A stretch of 23,719 bases of DNA, from the NCBI GenBank assembly GCA_003527965.1, contig DPVY01000074.1:1-23719 (forward strand). The letters are read 5' to 3'. The notes below the pieces were generated by a model. That model was not told the origin of the DNA, did no database searches, and worked only from the letters and a program-made list of their open reading frames with translations. Origin of the DNA: Fidelibacterota bacterium. GTDB taxonomy: Bacteria > Fidelibacterota > UBA2242. The position numbers were made by a program, and so were the translations under genes. Shown piece by piece: positions 7,901 through 14,788 of the stretch (its first letter is position 1; the number at the start of each line of letters is the position of its first letter).

Positions 7901-9010
7901 ATGATTTTACAAATTGTTAAGATGCGCTTACCTGTATCGGTTTTAATTATTATTTGTAGTTTGATTTTTTCCTGTGAACCGCTGGTAACAAAATTTGAAG
8001 ATATTGAAAAGGCTGAATTCTATAAAGCCAAAAACATTTCCAGTGTTCCTAATGATGTGGATACAGTAGTTTTCATGACATGGAATATCAGATTTGGCGC
8101 CGGTCGAATTAGATGGTTTGGCGATTGCTGCGGCGATCGTGTTATCTTGACGGAAAATGAGGTTTATGAAAATCTGGAAGGACTGGTTCAAAAAATAGAC
8201 GAGATTAAACCGGATATAATTTTTCTTCAGGAAGTGGATGTGGAATCGAAAAGAACCGGCTATATTGATCAGGTGCAATGGCTATTGGATCATACCCATT
8301 TCAATTATGGCGCCTATGCATCTATGTGGCAGGCGCAGGTTGTTCCGAGTGACGGGTTGGGACGGGTCAATACCGGGAATGCGGTTTTATCGCGCTGGAA
8401 AATAATAGATGCCGAACGTATTCAGCTGCCTTTGCGGGAGGATCAGGATGCGCTGACTCAGTATTTTTATCTGAGAAGAAATATTTTGAAAACAGAAATT
8501 GAAGTACCCGGACTATCTGAATTTTGTGCGATCAACATCCACATGTCGGCGTTTTGCACGGATGATACTAAAGAGAGACAGATTATTCGGTTGTTAGAGG
8601 AGTTGAATAATTTAAAAGATGCGGCTTTCGTTTTAGGCGGTGATTTTAATTTGATTCCACCGGGTTCCGATTCAGTGGATTTCTGTGATGAAGATAAATG
8701 CCCCGACGAATCCTTTCATGGTGCTAATGACGATCCTTATCACAAAGAGGGCAGCTATTTCGGCGATGAAATTACTCTGATGCAGGCTTTATATGATGAA
8801 TATAAGCCCGCACTACCGCTGCTAAAGTATCAAAACAATCAGGATTATTATTTCTCTCATTCAACCGATGAAGCGGGATTTTGGGACAGAAAGTTAGATT
8901 ACCTCTTTTCTAATTATGAATGGATTGATAATTCCGATTCAACTCATCAGGAAGCGCGAAGTTTATCCGACCATGCTCCGGTTACTGCTAAATGGAGGAT
9001 CCCAAAATGA
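7901..9010 (+). CDS. Lipoprotein of the endonuclease/exonuclease/phosphatase (EEP) superfamily
   Basis: This is a 369-residue, membrane-anchored metal-dependent phosphoesterase. The hydrophobic leader ends in LIFSC, giving a lipobox with C25 as the modified residue, so it is exported and anchored in the cell envelope. The EEP core is complete: TWNIRFG, LQEVD with metal ligand E111, a GGDFN segment with D248 and N250, RKLDYLF, and the terminal SDHAPV with D357-H358. The superfamily includes DNases, sphingomyelinases, inositol phosphatases and ceramide-type enzymes, so the substrate cannot be assigned. A Cys-rich insertion (DCCGD at ~75-79) follows the first motif. A purine-rich AAAGG precedes the ATG; an internal ATG at 7922 lacks a ribosome site. 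The stop overlaps the next start (ATGA), so the two genes are probably co-translated and may share an envelope role. Confidence 0.85.
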   Translation: MILQIVKMRLPVSVLIIICSLIFSCEPLVTKFEDIEKAEFYKAKNISSVPNDVDTVVFMTWNIRFGAGRIRWFGDCCGDRVILTENEVYENLEGLVQKIDEIKPDIIFLQEVDVESKRTGYIDQVQWLLDHTHFNYGAYASMWQAQVVPSDGLGRVNTGNAVLSRWKIIDAERIQLPLREDQDALTQYFYLRRNILKTEIEVPGLSEFCAINIHMSAFCTDDTKERQIIRLLEELNNLKDAAFVLGGDFNLIPPGSDSVDFCDEDKCPDESFHGANDDPYHKEGSYFGDEITLMQALYDEYKPALPLLKYQNNQDYYFSHSTDEAGFWDRKLDYLFSNYEWIDNSDSTHQEARSLSDHAPVTAKWRIPK

Positions 9011-9816
9011 ATATCAACACAGATATAAAATCTATTATTTGCTTATCGCTTTTTACCATCATTATCACAGTTTCAACTGCCGCCGAGAGTATGGATGTTA
9101 ATCATAATTGGCAATCGGAAACAGCATTTATCTTACCGCAAAAGAGATATGAGATAGGACTATTTCAACCATTGCGATACGGCTATTCCGAATCGGTAGA
9201 ATTGTCGATTCATCCGATAATTGCGTTAGTTATGCCTAACATAAGTTTGAAAAAATCTTTGGCAACGCGGACTGATTTTATAATAAGTTCTCGACATGCA
9301 ATGTATTATCCGACTCCTTTACTGCGTCTCATTAGTAAAGAGGGAATAGGAGGGATGATATCTCCGGAATTTGAAATACCGCATATGATCTCTTTATATA
9401 ATGAAATAATTCTAACGAAACCGCTTACTGATTCCCATTATTTTACAATAAAAAGCGGATTAAACCTCGCTGTTAAATCCTCAAAACTTGATGAGCGCAC
9501 GACTATCGATTTACCTCTGATTTTTCCACGCCTGGCGGTTTTTTACAGGGGGAGCGGTTTGCGAGGCGGATGCGATTTAACCGGGAAAATATTCCAAAAC
9601 TGGAAATATTTAGTCGATGCAGATATTTTTTATTTTTTTAATACAGATGAAAAATTTGCCATGGAACATAAAGGAATGATTCTATGGAATACAAGTGAAA
9701 ATTTTCAAATTTCCATAGGATATAAATTAACGTTTTGCGAATATCCTTTCGGAAATCAATGGCATTTATTCCCTTTAATGGATATTCAATGGAGTAGGCA
9801 GCTAAAAATAAGATAA
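9007..9816 (+). CDS. Exported protein of unknown function, possibly an outer-membrane barrel
   Basis: I do not recognise a family. The start at 9007 is chosen because GGAGG (8994-8998) lies eight bases upstream and the ATG overlaps the preceding TGA as ATGA. An in-frame ATG at 8992 would put this ribosome site inside the gene. The 269-residue product begins with a hydrophobic leader (IICLSLFTIIITVSTAAES), typical of a signal peptide with cleavage after an Ala. The mature part is rich in alternating polar and hydrophobic stretches and aromatic residues (ELSIHPIIALVM, YFTIKSGLNLAV, FQISIGYKLTF), consistent with beta strands of a small outer-membrane barrel. It does not end in the usual terminal aromatic residue (last residues RQLKIR), which weakens that view. 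Coupling to the EEP lipoprotein suggests a shared envelope function. Confidence 0.65.
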   Translation: MNINTDIKSIICLSLFTIIITVSTAAESMDVNHNWQSETAFILPQKRYEIGLFQPLRYGYSESVELSIHPIIALVMPNISLKKSLATRTDFIISSRHAMYYPTPLLRLISKEGIGGMISPEFEIPHMISLYNEIILTKPLTDSHYFTIKSGLNLAVKSSKLDERTTIDLPLIFPRLAVFYRGSGLRGGCDLTGKIFQNWKYLVDADIFYFFNTDEKFAMEHKGMILWNTSENFQISIGYKLTFCEYPFGNQWHLFPLMDIQWSRQLKIR

Positions 9817-10075
9817 CAAGGTGGTTTTCCTCCGTCTCTTTATGCTCCTGATATACCACTCATCCCAAAACTTCAGTCCAATACCACTCGTCTCAACGCT
9901 CCTGCGTTGAGACGGAGCCCGTTCTCATTGTCATAATAAACCCAACCTTCAAAAGGTTGGATCAAGTATCCTGACCAGTCCGTAAATCTTACTATTAAAT
10001 CTTCTGAAGGTTCTATCTTTGCTAAAATATACCGGTATTTGTGGGAAATTCGCATGGGATTGGAATTTGATATTT
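9817..10075. repeat. Hairpin-rich intergenic repeat-like element
   Basis: About 260 bp of non-coding DNA carries three inverted repeats. The first is an 11-bp perfect stem, CGTCTCAACGC (9889-9899) with GCGTTGAGACG (9904-9914) around TCCT. The second is an 8-bp perfect stem, CCAACCTT (9942-9949) with AAGGTTGG (9953-9960) around CAA. The third is a 6-bp stem with one G-U pair (9998-10003 with 10007-10012). A degenerate echo of the first arm (CGTCTC...GCTCCTG) occurs near 9835-9850. On the minus strand a 60-codon frame crosses all three stems. Multiple nested palindromes of this kind are typical of dispersed REP/MITE-like elements; only one copy is visible here. None of the stems is followed by a T-run. 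Confidence 0.55.
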
Positions 10076-10120
10076 TCCGTTAAAAGGGTATATTTATTAC
10101 TATTTTAAATGGGAATGAAT

Positions 10121-11122
10121 ATGAATCACAACTGGCAGCCAATTATAGATAAATTAAAATCGAGCCAAAAAGTGCTTATGACAACACATGTCAATCCCGA
10201 TGGTGACGGGCTCGGTTCTGAAATGGCTATGTATCATTGTCTCACAAAAATGGGGCTCAAAGTCTGCATAATTAATGAATCGCCATTGCCTGACGAATAC
10301 CGGTTCTTAGATCCCGACCATATTATCAGTCAATATGATAAGATGAAGCACGGTTTACTTCTTGAAGAATTTGATTTGGTTTTTACTTTTGATGTAGGCG
10401 GAACATCCCGCCTGGGTAAAATTGGTGCGGATCTCGCCAAACTGAATATTCCGACAATCTGCATCGATCATCATCCGGAAAACCAGATCAGCTGTGACTT
10501 CAAGATTGTTGATGAAAAAGCGCCGGCTACGACTTGTCTGATCTATGAATTAATAAAATTGATGTGTCCCGGTCTGATGGATCAAAAGATTGCCGAGGCG
10601 ATTTTTGTTGGTCTAATGACGGATACCGGTTCTTTCCGGTTTGAAAATACTACGGCGAGATCTTTTGAAACGGCTGCCGAACTCATTAATTTGGGCGTGA
10701 AACCGGCATACATTCACAGACATGTTTATGAGAGCTATACTCCTGAACGAATGAAGTTGCTGGGCATGATTCTGCAAAGAGTCAATTATGAATATGATCG
10801 CCGGTTAGCCTGGTTTACGGTAACAATTGATGATATTCGGCAGTCGGGAGCAAGTCTCGATGAAATCGGTGGATTTACGGATTTCATACGATCTATAAAA
10901 GGTGTCGAAGTGTCGGTGATGTTTTTGGAAGTCAAACCGGACCGCATCCGCATTAATTTTCGTTCCAAAGGCAAAATTATTGTAAATGCTATTGCCCGTA
11001 AATTCGGCGGTGGCGGGCACAATTTTGCCGCCGGATCTACGGTAAAATTGACATTGAAAGAAGCAATAAATCAAATTCTTCCGGATGTACGGAAAGCAAC
11101 GAGGGTGATTGTTGTTAAATAA
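10121..11122 (+). CDS. nrnA: DHH/DHHA1 phosphoesterase, NrnA-type nano-RNase / pAp phosphatase
   Basis: The protein has all DHH-family metal motifs in order: HVNPDGDGLGS, TFDVGG, the DHH signature in CIDHHPEN, and MTDTGSFRF. The C-terminal DHHA1 domain has the substrate-binding GGGGHNFAAGS. Proteins of this length (~320-340 residues) and layout degrade 2-5-nt RNA fragments and in many species dephosphorylate pAp, so a cytoplasmic role in RNA turnover and sulfur metabolism is expected. Three in-frame ATGs are close together (10109, 10115, 10121). I chose 10121 because GGGA lies about six bases before it and because family members begin just ahead of the first helix, but 10109 remains possible. 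It is the first gene of the long metabolic cluster and follows the hairpin repeat. The next gene starts inside its last codons. Confidence 0.9.
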   Translation: MNHNWQPIIDKLKSSQKVLMTTHVNPDGDGLGSEMAMYHCLTKMGLKVCIINESPLPDEYRFLDPDHIISQYDKMKHGLLLEEFDLVFTFDVGGTSRLGKIGADLAKLNIPTICIDHHPENQISCDFKIVDEKAPATTCLIYELIKLMCPGLMDQKIAEAIFVGLMTDTGSFRFENTTARSFETAAELINLGVKPAYIHRHVYESYTPERMKLLGMILQRVNYEYDRRLAWFTVTIDDIRQSGASLDEIGGFTDFIRSIKGVEVSVMFLEVKPDRIRINFRSKGKIIVNAIARKFGGGGHNFAAGSTVKLTLKEAINQILPDVRKATRVIVVK

Positions 11123-11858
11123 ATTAACCATGTTAATGTACAACGGTTCAAAAACAACCATATTGATTCTAATTGTTAGTATATTTATTATTGGATTGGC
11201 TGAAAGCTGCTCGCGAAATAGTGGATATGTAGTACGCGAAGGCGATTTACTTTTCCAGGATCTTGATTGTGGCCCATTGTGCGAAGCAATTGAAAAAGTA
11301 ACAGAAGGCTATCGTGGATCAAAAATTTCGCATGTAGGGATTATTACAAAAGATAGCTGTGATAATTATGTCGTTATTGAAGCCCTGTCAAATGGAGTAG
11401 GAGTAACGCCATATTTAAAATTTCTTGAACGGAGTAATGATGTAAATGGCAATCCAAAAGTTATTGTTGGACGTTTAAAGAAAAGATACCGCTATTTGAT
11501 CCCTTCAGCTATTAATGAGGCTTATTCTCTACTTGGGAAACCTTATGACAGAGTATTCGACATTAAAAATGAAGCTTATTATTGCTCAGAACTTATTTAT
11601 GAGATATTTTTGCGAGCAAATAATGGCAAACCTATATTTGAATTACAGCCAATGACTTTTAGAGACCCAGATAATGGGGAAACGTTTCCGGCATGGGAGA
11701 AGTATTATTTGGAGATTGAAGCCCCTATTCCTGAGGGAGAATTAGGTCTAAATCCAGGAAGTATTTCACGCTCGTCAGTCATAACAATCGTACATGCTTT
11801 TGGCACTCTTGACGGGTGGGAAAATGCAAAGTACATAACAAATATTAATAGAGACTAA
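11109..11858 (+). CDS. YiiX/YebB-like permuted papain-fold cysteine hydrolase (NlpC/P60 superfamily), membrane-anchored
   Basis: Numbered from the TTG at 11109, the protein has a hydrophobic leader (TTILILIVSIFIIGLAES) ending next to a Cys, so it is either a lipoprotein with a poor lipobox or an anchored protein. The catalytic layout is that of the circularly permuted papain-like amidases: REGDLLFQD, SHVGII with H75, VVIEAL with E91, then YYCSELIYEIF with C159. These enzymes act on amide or ester bonds of lipids or peptidoglycan; the substrate is unknown. The start is uncertain. The TTGs at 11109 and 11112 have GAGG just upstream and overlap nrnA, whereas the ATGs at 11130 and 11136 lack a clear site. 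By eye the gene is more AT-rich than its neighbours and it interrupts a run of housekeeping genes, so it may be a later insertion. Confidence 0.75.
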   Translation: MLLNKLTMLMYNGSKTTILILIVSIFIIGLAESCSRNSGYVVREGDLLFQDLDCGPLCEAIEKVTEGYRGSKISHVGIITKDSCDNYVVIEALSNGVGVTPYLKFLERSNDVNGNPKVIVGRLKKRYRYLIPSAINEAYSLLGKPYDRVFDIKNEAYYCSELIYEIFLRANNGKPIFELQPMTFRDPDNGETFPAWEKYYLEIEAPIPEGELGLNPGSISRSSVITIVHAFGTLDGWENAKYITNINRD

Positions 11859-11860
11859 TT

Positions 11861-12418
11861 ATGAGTGTCAGACCGGATCACTGGATTGAAGAGATGTGTG
11901 AAAAGTATAACATGATTGAACCGTTTGAAAAGGGGCAGATCAGTAAAGGGGTCATTTCCTATGGGGTTTCAGCCTATGGCTACGATATGCGGGTTGCCAA
12001 TGAATTCAAAATATTTAAGCAGGATTCCTGTAAATTGATCGATCCTAAGAGTGTGCAGGAATCAGATTTTGAAACTTTTATCGGTGATGTTTGTGTGATA
12101 CCGCCCAATAGTTACATTCTGGCGCGAAGTGTAGAATATTTTAGAATTCCGCGTAATGTCGTTACTCTGACTTCCGGAAAATCTACCTATGCGCGTTGTG
12201 GAATAATTGTCAATGTCACGCCTTTTGAACCGGAATGGGAGGGTTTTGTAACAATTTCCATTTCGAATACCACCCCGGTTCCCGCAAAGATTTATGCCAA
12301 TGAGGGGCTTTGCCAGGTTTTATTTTTTGAAAGTGATGACGAGTGCCGGGTTTCCTATGCCGATAAAAAGGGGAAATACCAGGCGCAACAGAAAATTACA
12401 TCGGCAAAAATTAAATGA
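11861..12418 (+). CDS. dcd: dCTP deaminase homologue (Dcd) with Ser in place of the catalytic Glu
   Basis: This 185-residue protein matches the Dcd form common in proteobacteria and related groups along its full length: MSVRPDHWIEEM, ISYGVSAYGYDMR, CVIPPNSYILARSVEYFRIP, GKSTYARCGIIVNVTPFEP, PAKIYANEGLCQVLFF and YADKKGKYQ. Dcd converts dCTP to dUTP, supplying dUMP for thymidylate synthesis. S108 and R112 match E. coli active-site S111 and R115. The position matching catalytic E138, which relatives carry in VTLEFSNTTP, reads VTISISNTTP here, so it is S133 (codon TCC at 12257). Changing Glu to TCC needs three base changes, so a single sequencing error is unlikely. The enzyme may be inactive, altered in chemistry, or using another base. 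It starts 2 bp after the papain-like gene and its stop overlaps the ispH start (ATGA). Confidence 0.88.
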   Translation: MSVRPDHWIEEMCEKYNMIEPFEKGQISKGVISYGVSAYGYDMRVANEFKIFKQDSCKLIDPKSVQESDFETFIGDVCVIPPNSYILARSVEYFRIPRNVVTLTSGKSTYARCGIIVNVTPFEPEWEGFVTISISNTTPVPAKIYANEGLCQVLFFESDDECRVSYADKKGKYQAQQKITSAKIK

Positions 12419-13260
12419 ATTCTCTTACGATAACAACCGCGAAGGATGTCGGCTTTTGTTTTGGAGTGAAACGGGCTGTCGATATTGCTAAAAAAGCAGC
12501 TGAAACATACGGAAAAGTTGCCATGTTAGGAAACATCGTTCATAATGAAACTGTTATCCGGGGGCTTGAGAGAGCGGGGGTTGTGGTTTATACAAATATT
12601 GACGATATCCCGGCTGACATGCCGGTTCTGTTTCGTTCTCATGGCACGCCGAGATCAGTCCGGGATAGAGCACATGAAAGGGGCTTGACGATTATCGACG
12701 CAACCTGTCCGCTTGTAGAGGAGATCCATAAAGCTTCTCAAATCCTTGAAAAAGAAGATCGGACGGTGATCATTATTGGCGATCCCGGACATGATGAAGT
12801 TGAAGGCGTTGCCAGTCAACTCGTTGATCCGGTTATTATTGCTGATGCTGACGGTGCGCGGAATCAGGAACCGCTCAGAAAAGCGGGGGTGGTCGTACAA
12901 TCTACCCAATCTATTGACAATGTCGACGAAATTGTGGGAATTTTAATAACAAAAGTCTATGATCTCAGGATAATAAATACAATATGTGCGCCGACAAGAA
13001 ATCGTCAGCAGCAGTTAATGGAACTTGCCCGGCAAAATGACGTTATGATTATTGTTGGTTCATTTTCAAGTGCCAATACCCGGCGGCTGAGGTCAATTTC
13101 GGGTACAGTAAATAAGAGAAGTTATCAGGTACAGGGACCGGATGATATTCATATTGATTGGTTTAAAGGGGCGTCTTCGGTCGGGATTTCTGCCGGAGCA
13201 TCGACGCCTGGGAAAATTGTGAAGGAAGTTGCAAAAAAAATCCGCAATTTAGCGTTATAA
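12415..13260 (+). CDS. ispH: 4-hydroxy-3-methylbut-2-enyl diphosphate reductase
   Basis: IspH (LytB) performs the last MEP-pathway step, reducing HMBPP to IPP and DMAPP in the cytoplasm with an Fe-S cluster. The three cluster cysteines are present: C15 in GFCFGVKRA, C98 in DATCPLV and C191 in NTICAPTRNRQ. The catalytic Glu is E128 in GHDEVEG. The SSAN segment (VGSFSSANTRRL) and ISAGASTPG match the diphosphate-binding region. The length of 281 residues is normal for the short form. The start ATG overlaps the dcd stop by ATGA and has no separate ribosome site, so translation is coupled. Dxs, the first enzyme of the same pathway, is encoded 1.5 kb downstream. Confidence 0.96.
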   Translation: MNSLTITTAKDVGFCFGVKRAVDIAKKAAETYGKVAMLGNIVHNETVIRGLERAGVVVYTNIDDIPADMPVLFRSHGTPRSVRDRAHERGLTIIDATCPLVEEIHKASQILEKEDRTVIIIGDPGHDEVEGVASQLVDPVIIADADGARNQEPLRKAGVVVQSTQSIDNVDEIVGILITKVYDLRIINTICAPTRNRQQQLMELARQNDVMIIVGSFSSANTRRLRSISGTVNKRSYQVQGPDDIHIDWFKGASSVGISAGASTPGKIVKEVAKKIRNLAL

Positions 13261-13299
13261 ATCTGTAAATTACATGATGAAAATTAGGAGTAATTAACA

Positions 13300-14181
13300 A
13301 TGGATAAAAGTTCATTTGAAGTAAAAGTTGGTCTGGCGGAGATGCTGAAAGGCGGCGTCATTATGGATGTGACAACTCCTGAACAGGCTAAAATTGCCGA
13401 AGATGCCGGCGCTGTGGCTGTAATGGCGCTGGAAAGAATTCCGGCAGATATCCGTGCACATGGCGGTATTGCACGTATGTCAAGCCCGAAAGTGATCAAG
13501 GCAATACAGGACACTGTTTCTATTCCGGTAATGGCGAAGTGCCGAATCGGTCATTTTGCCGAGGCGCAGATACTGGAAGCCTTGAAAGTGGATTTCATAG
13601 ATGAGAGCGAAGTATTGACTCCTGCCGATGAGGAAAATCATATCTGGAAACACGATTTTAAAGTTCCTTTTGTTTGTGGCTGTCGTGATCTCGGTGAAGC
13701 GCTTCGTCGTATTGGCGAAGGCGCCGCGTTGATCCGTACTAAAGGAGAAGCCGGTAGTGGGAATATCGTGGAAGCCGTTCGACACATGCGCCGGGTGCAA
13801 TCGGAAATCCGCAAGTTAGCCGTATTAAAAGACGATGAATTGATGGCAGCGGCTAAACAATTGGGCGCTCCTTTTGAAATTGTTCGTCAAATCGCAAAAA
13901 CCGGCAAACTTCCGGTACCTAATTTTGCGGCAGGCGGAGTTGCCACCCCGGCCGATGCTTCTTTGATGATGCAGCTGGGCGCTGAAACGGTTTTTGTCGG
14001 ATCGGGAATCTTCAAGTCTGCAGATCCGGCTGCCAGAGCAAAAGCAATCGTGCTTGCTACGACCTATTATAACGATCCGCAAAAATTGGCTGAGGTATCA
14101 TCCGAATTAGGTGAAGCGATGCCGGGTATTGATATTGCTTCGATTCCTGAGGAAGAACGACTCGCGAAACGCGGTTGGTAA
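13300..14181 (+). CDS. pdxS: Pyridoxal 5'-phosphate synthase, synthase subunit PdxS
   Basis: PdxS condenses ribose 5-phosphate, glyceraldehyde 3-phosphate and ammonia into PLP in the DXP-independent route, working as a dodecamer with PdxT. The 293-residue (beta/alpha)8 protein is intact and highly conserved: GGVIMDVTTPEQA with D23, the active-site Lys K80 in MAKCRIGH, the second Lys K148 in RTKGEAGSGN, and the phosphate loop near FAAGGVATPADA and VFVGSGIF. AGGAG (13286-13290) lies nine bases before the ATG. The 39-bp gap after ispH gives it its own strong ribosome site, consistent with higher expression than the coupled genes upstream. pdxT follows after 22 bp. Confidence 0.97.
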   Translation: MDKSSFEVKVGLAEMLKGGVIMDVTTPEQAKIAEDAGAVAVMALERIPADIRAHGGIARMSSPKVIKAIQDTVSIPVMAKCRIGHFAEAQILEALKVDFIDESEVLTPADEENHIWKHDFKVPFVCGCRDLGEALRRIGEGAALIRTKGEAGSGNIVEAVRHMRRVQSEIRKLAVLKDDELMAAAKQLGAPFEIVRQIAKTGKLPVPNFAAGGVATPADASLMMQLGAETVFVGSGIFKSADPAARAKAIVLATTYYNDPQKLAEVSSELGEAMPGIDIASIPEEERLAKRGW

Positions 14182-14203
14182 CTGACATTACTGATAAATA
14201 GTT

Positions 14204-14788
14204 TTGATAGATTCAAAAATAAAAATCGGTGTTTTAGGTATTCAGGGCGCATTTGCCAAACATATCTCTATGCTTAAAAATATTGGCGTCCAGGCAGAAG
14301 CGGTTAAATATCCCGAACAAATTGATCAATTTGACGGACTGATCATTCCCGGTGGCGAATCAACGACAATGTCGAAATTTTTTGACGAAATTAAGATTCG
14401 TAGCAAATTAATTAATTTTGACAAACCGATATTCGGAACCTGTGCCGGTGCGATTCTGCTGTCCAGAAACACGGCAGATCCGCTTGTAAATTCGTTGAAT
14501 CTGGTGCCTATAGATGCCAACCGGAACGCTTACGGACGACAGACGGAATCCTTTATCAGTGATATTAATCTCGAATTTGACAGTAAACCATTCCGGGCAA
14601 TTTTCATTCGTGCTCCGAAATTATCAAATCCGGCGCCGGAAGTGCAGATTATGGGAACTTTTAACGATGACATTGTACTGGTTCGCTATCGCAATGTCCT
14701 TTTATCAACGTTTCATCCTGAATTAACTGATGATTCCCGGATTCATCGTTATTTTTTAGAATATTTAGTAGCGGAAAGTTATGCTTGA
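14204..14788 (+). CDS. pdxT: Pyridoxal 5'-phosphate synthase, glutaminase subunit PdxT (TTG start)
   Basis: PdxT is the class-I glutamine amidotransferase that feeds ammonia to PdxS. It shows IGVLGIQGAFAKH, the oxyanion segment PGGESTTM, nucleophile C80 in GTCAGAILL, and the H171-P172-E173 pair in FHPELTDDSR, so the Cys-His-Glu triad is complete. The length (194 residues) is normal. The start is TTG at 14204: no ATG or GTG lies near the conserved N-terminus, and the first in-frame ATG would remove the glutaminase core strand. No clear Shine-Dalgarno site precedes it, which may keep it below PdxS. The end overlaps the dxs start by 8 bp. Confidence 0.94.
   Translation: MIDSKIKIGVLGIQGAFAKHISMLKNIGVQAEAVKYPEQIDQFDGLIIPGGESTTMSKFFDEIKIRSKLINFDKPIFGTCAGAILLSRNTADPLVNSLNLVPIDANRNAYGRQTESFISDINLEFDSKPFRAIFIRAPKLSNPAPEVQIMGTFNDDIVLVRYRNVLLSTFHPELTDDSRIHRYFLEYLVAESYA

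Noticed and set aside
8992..9006. Upstream ATG for the exported protein at 9007
   Set aside because: GGAGG lies inside this extension, ideally placed for the ATG at 9007, and no ribosome site precedes 8992.
9873..10055. Minus-strand 60-codon frame as a small gene
   Set aside because: It consists almost wholly of palindromic repeat sequence, with no ribosome site seen and no recognised motif. It is kept only as a property of the repeat element.
11861..12418. Dcd considered as an anti-phage dCTP-depleting defence protein
   Set aside because: It is the housekeeping-type sequence inside a metabolic operon, with no defence or mobile genes nearby, and its catalytic Glu is absent.
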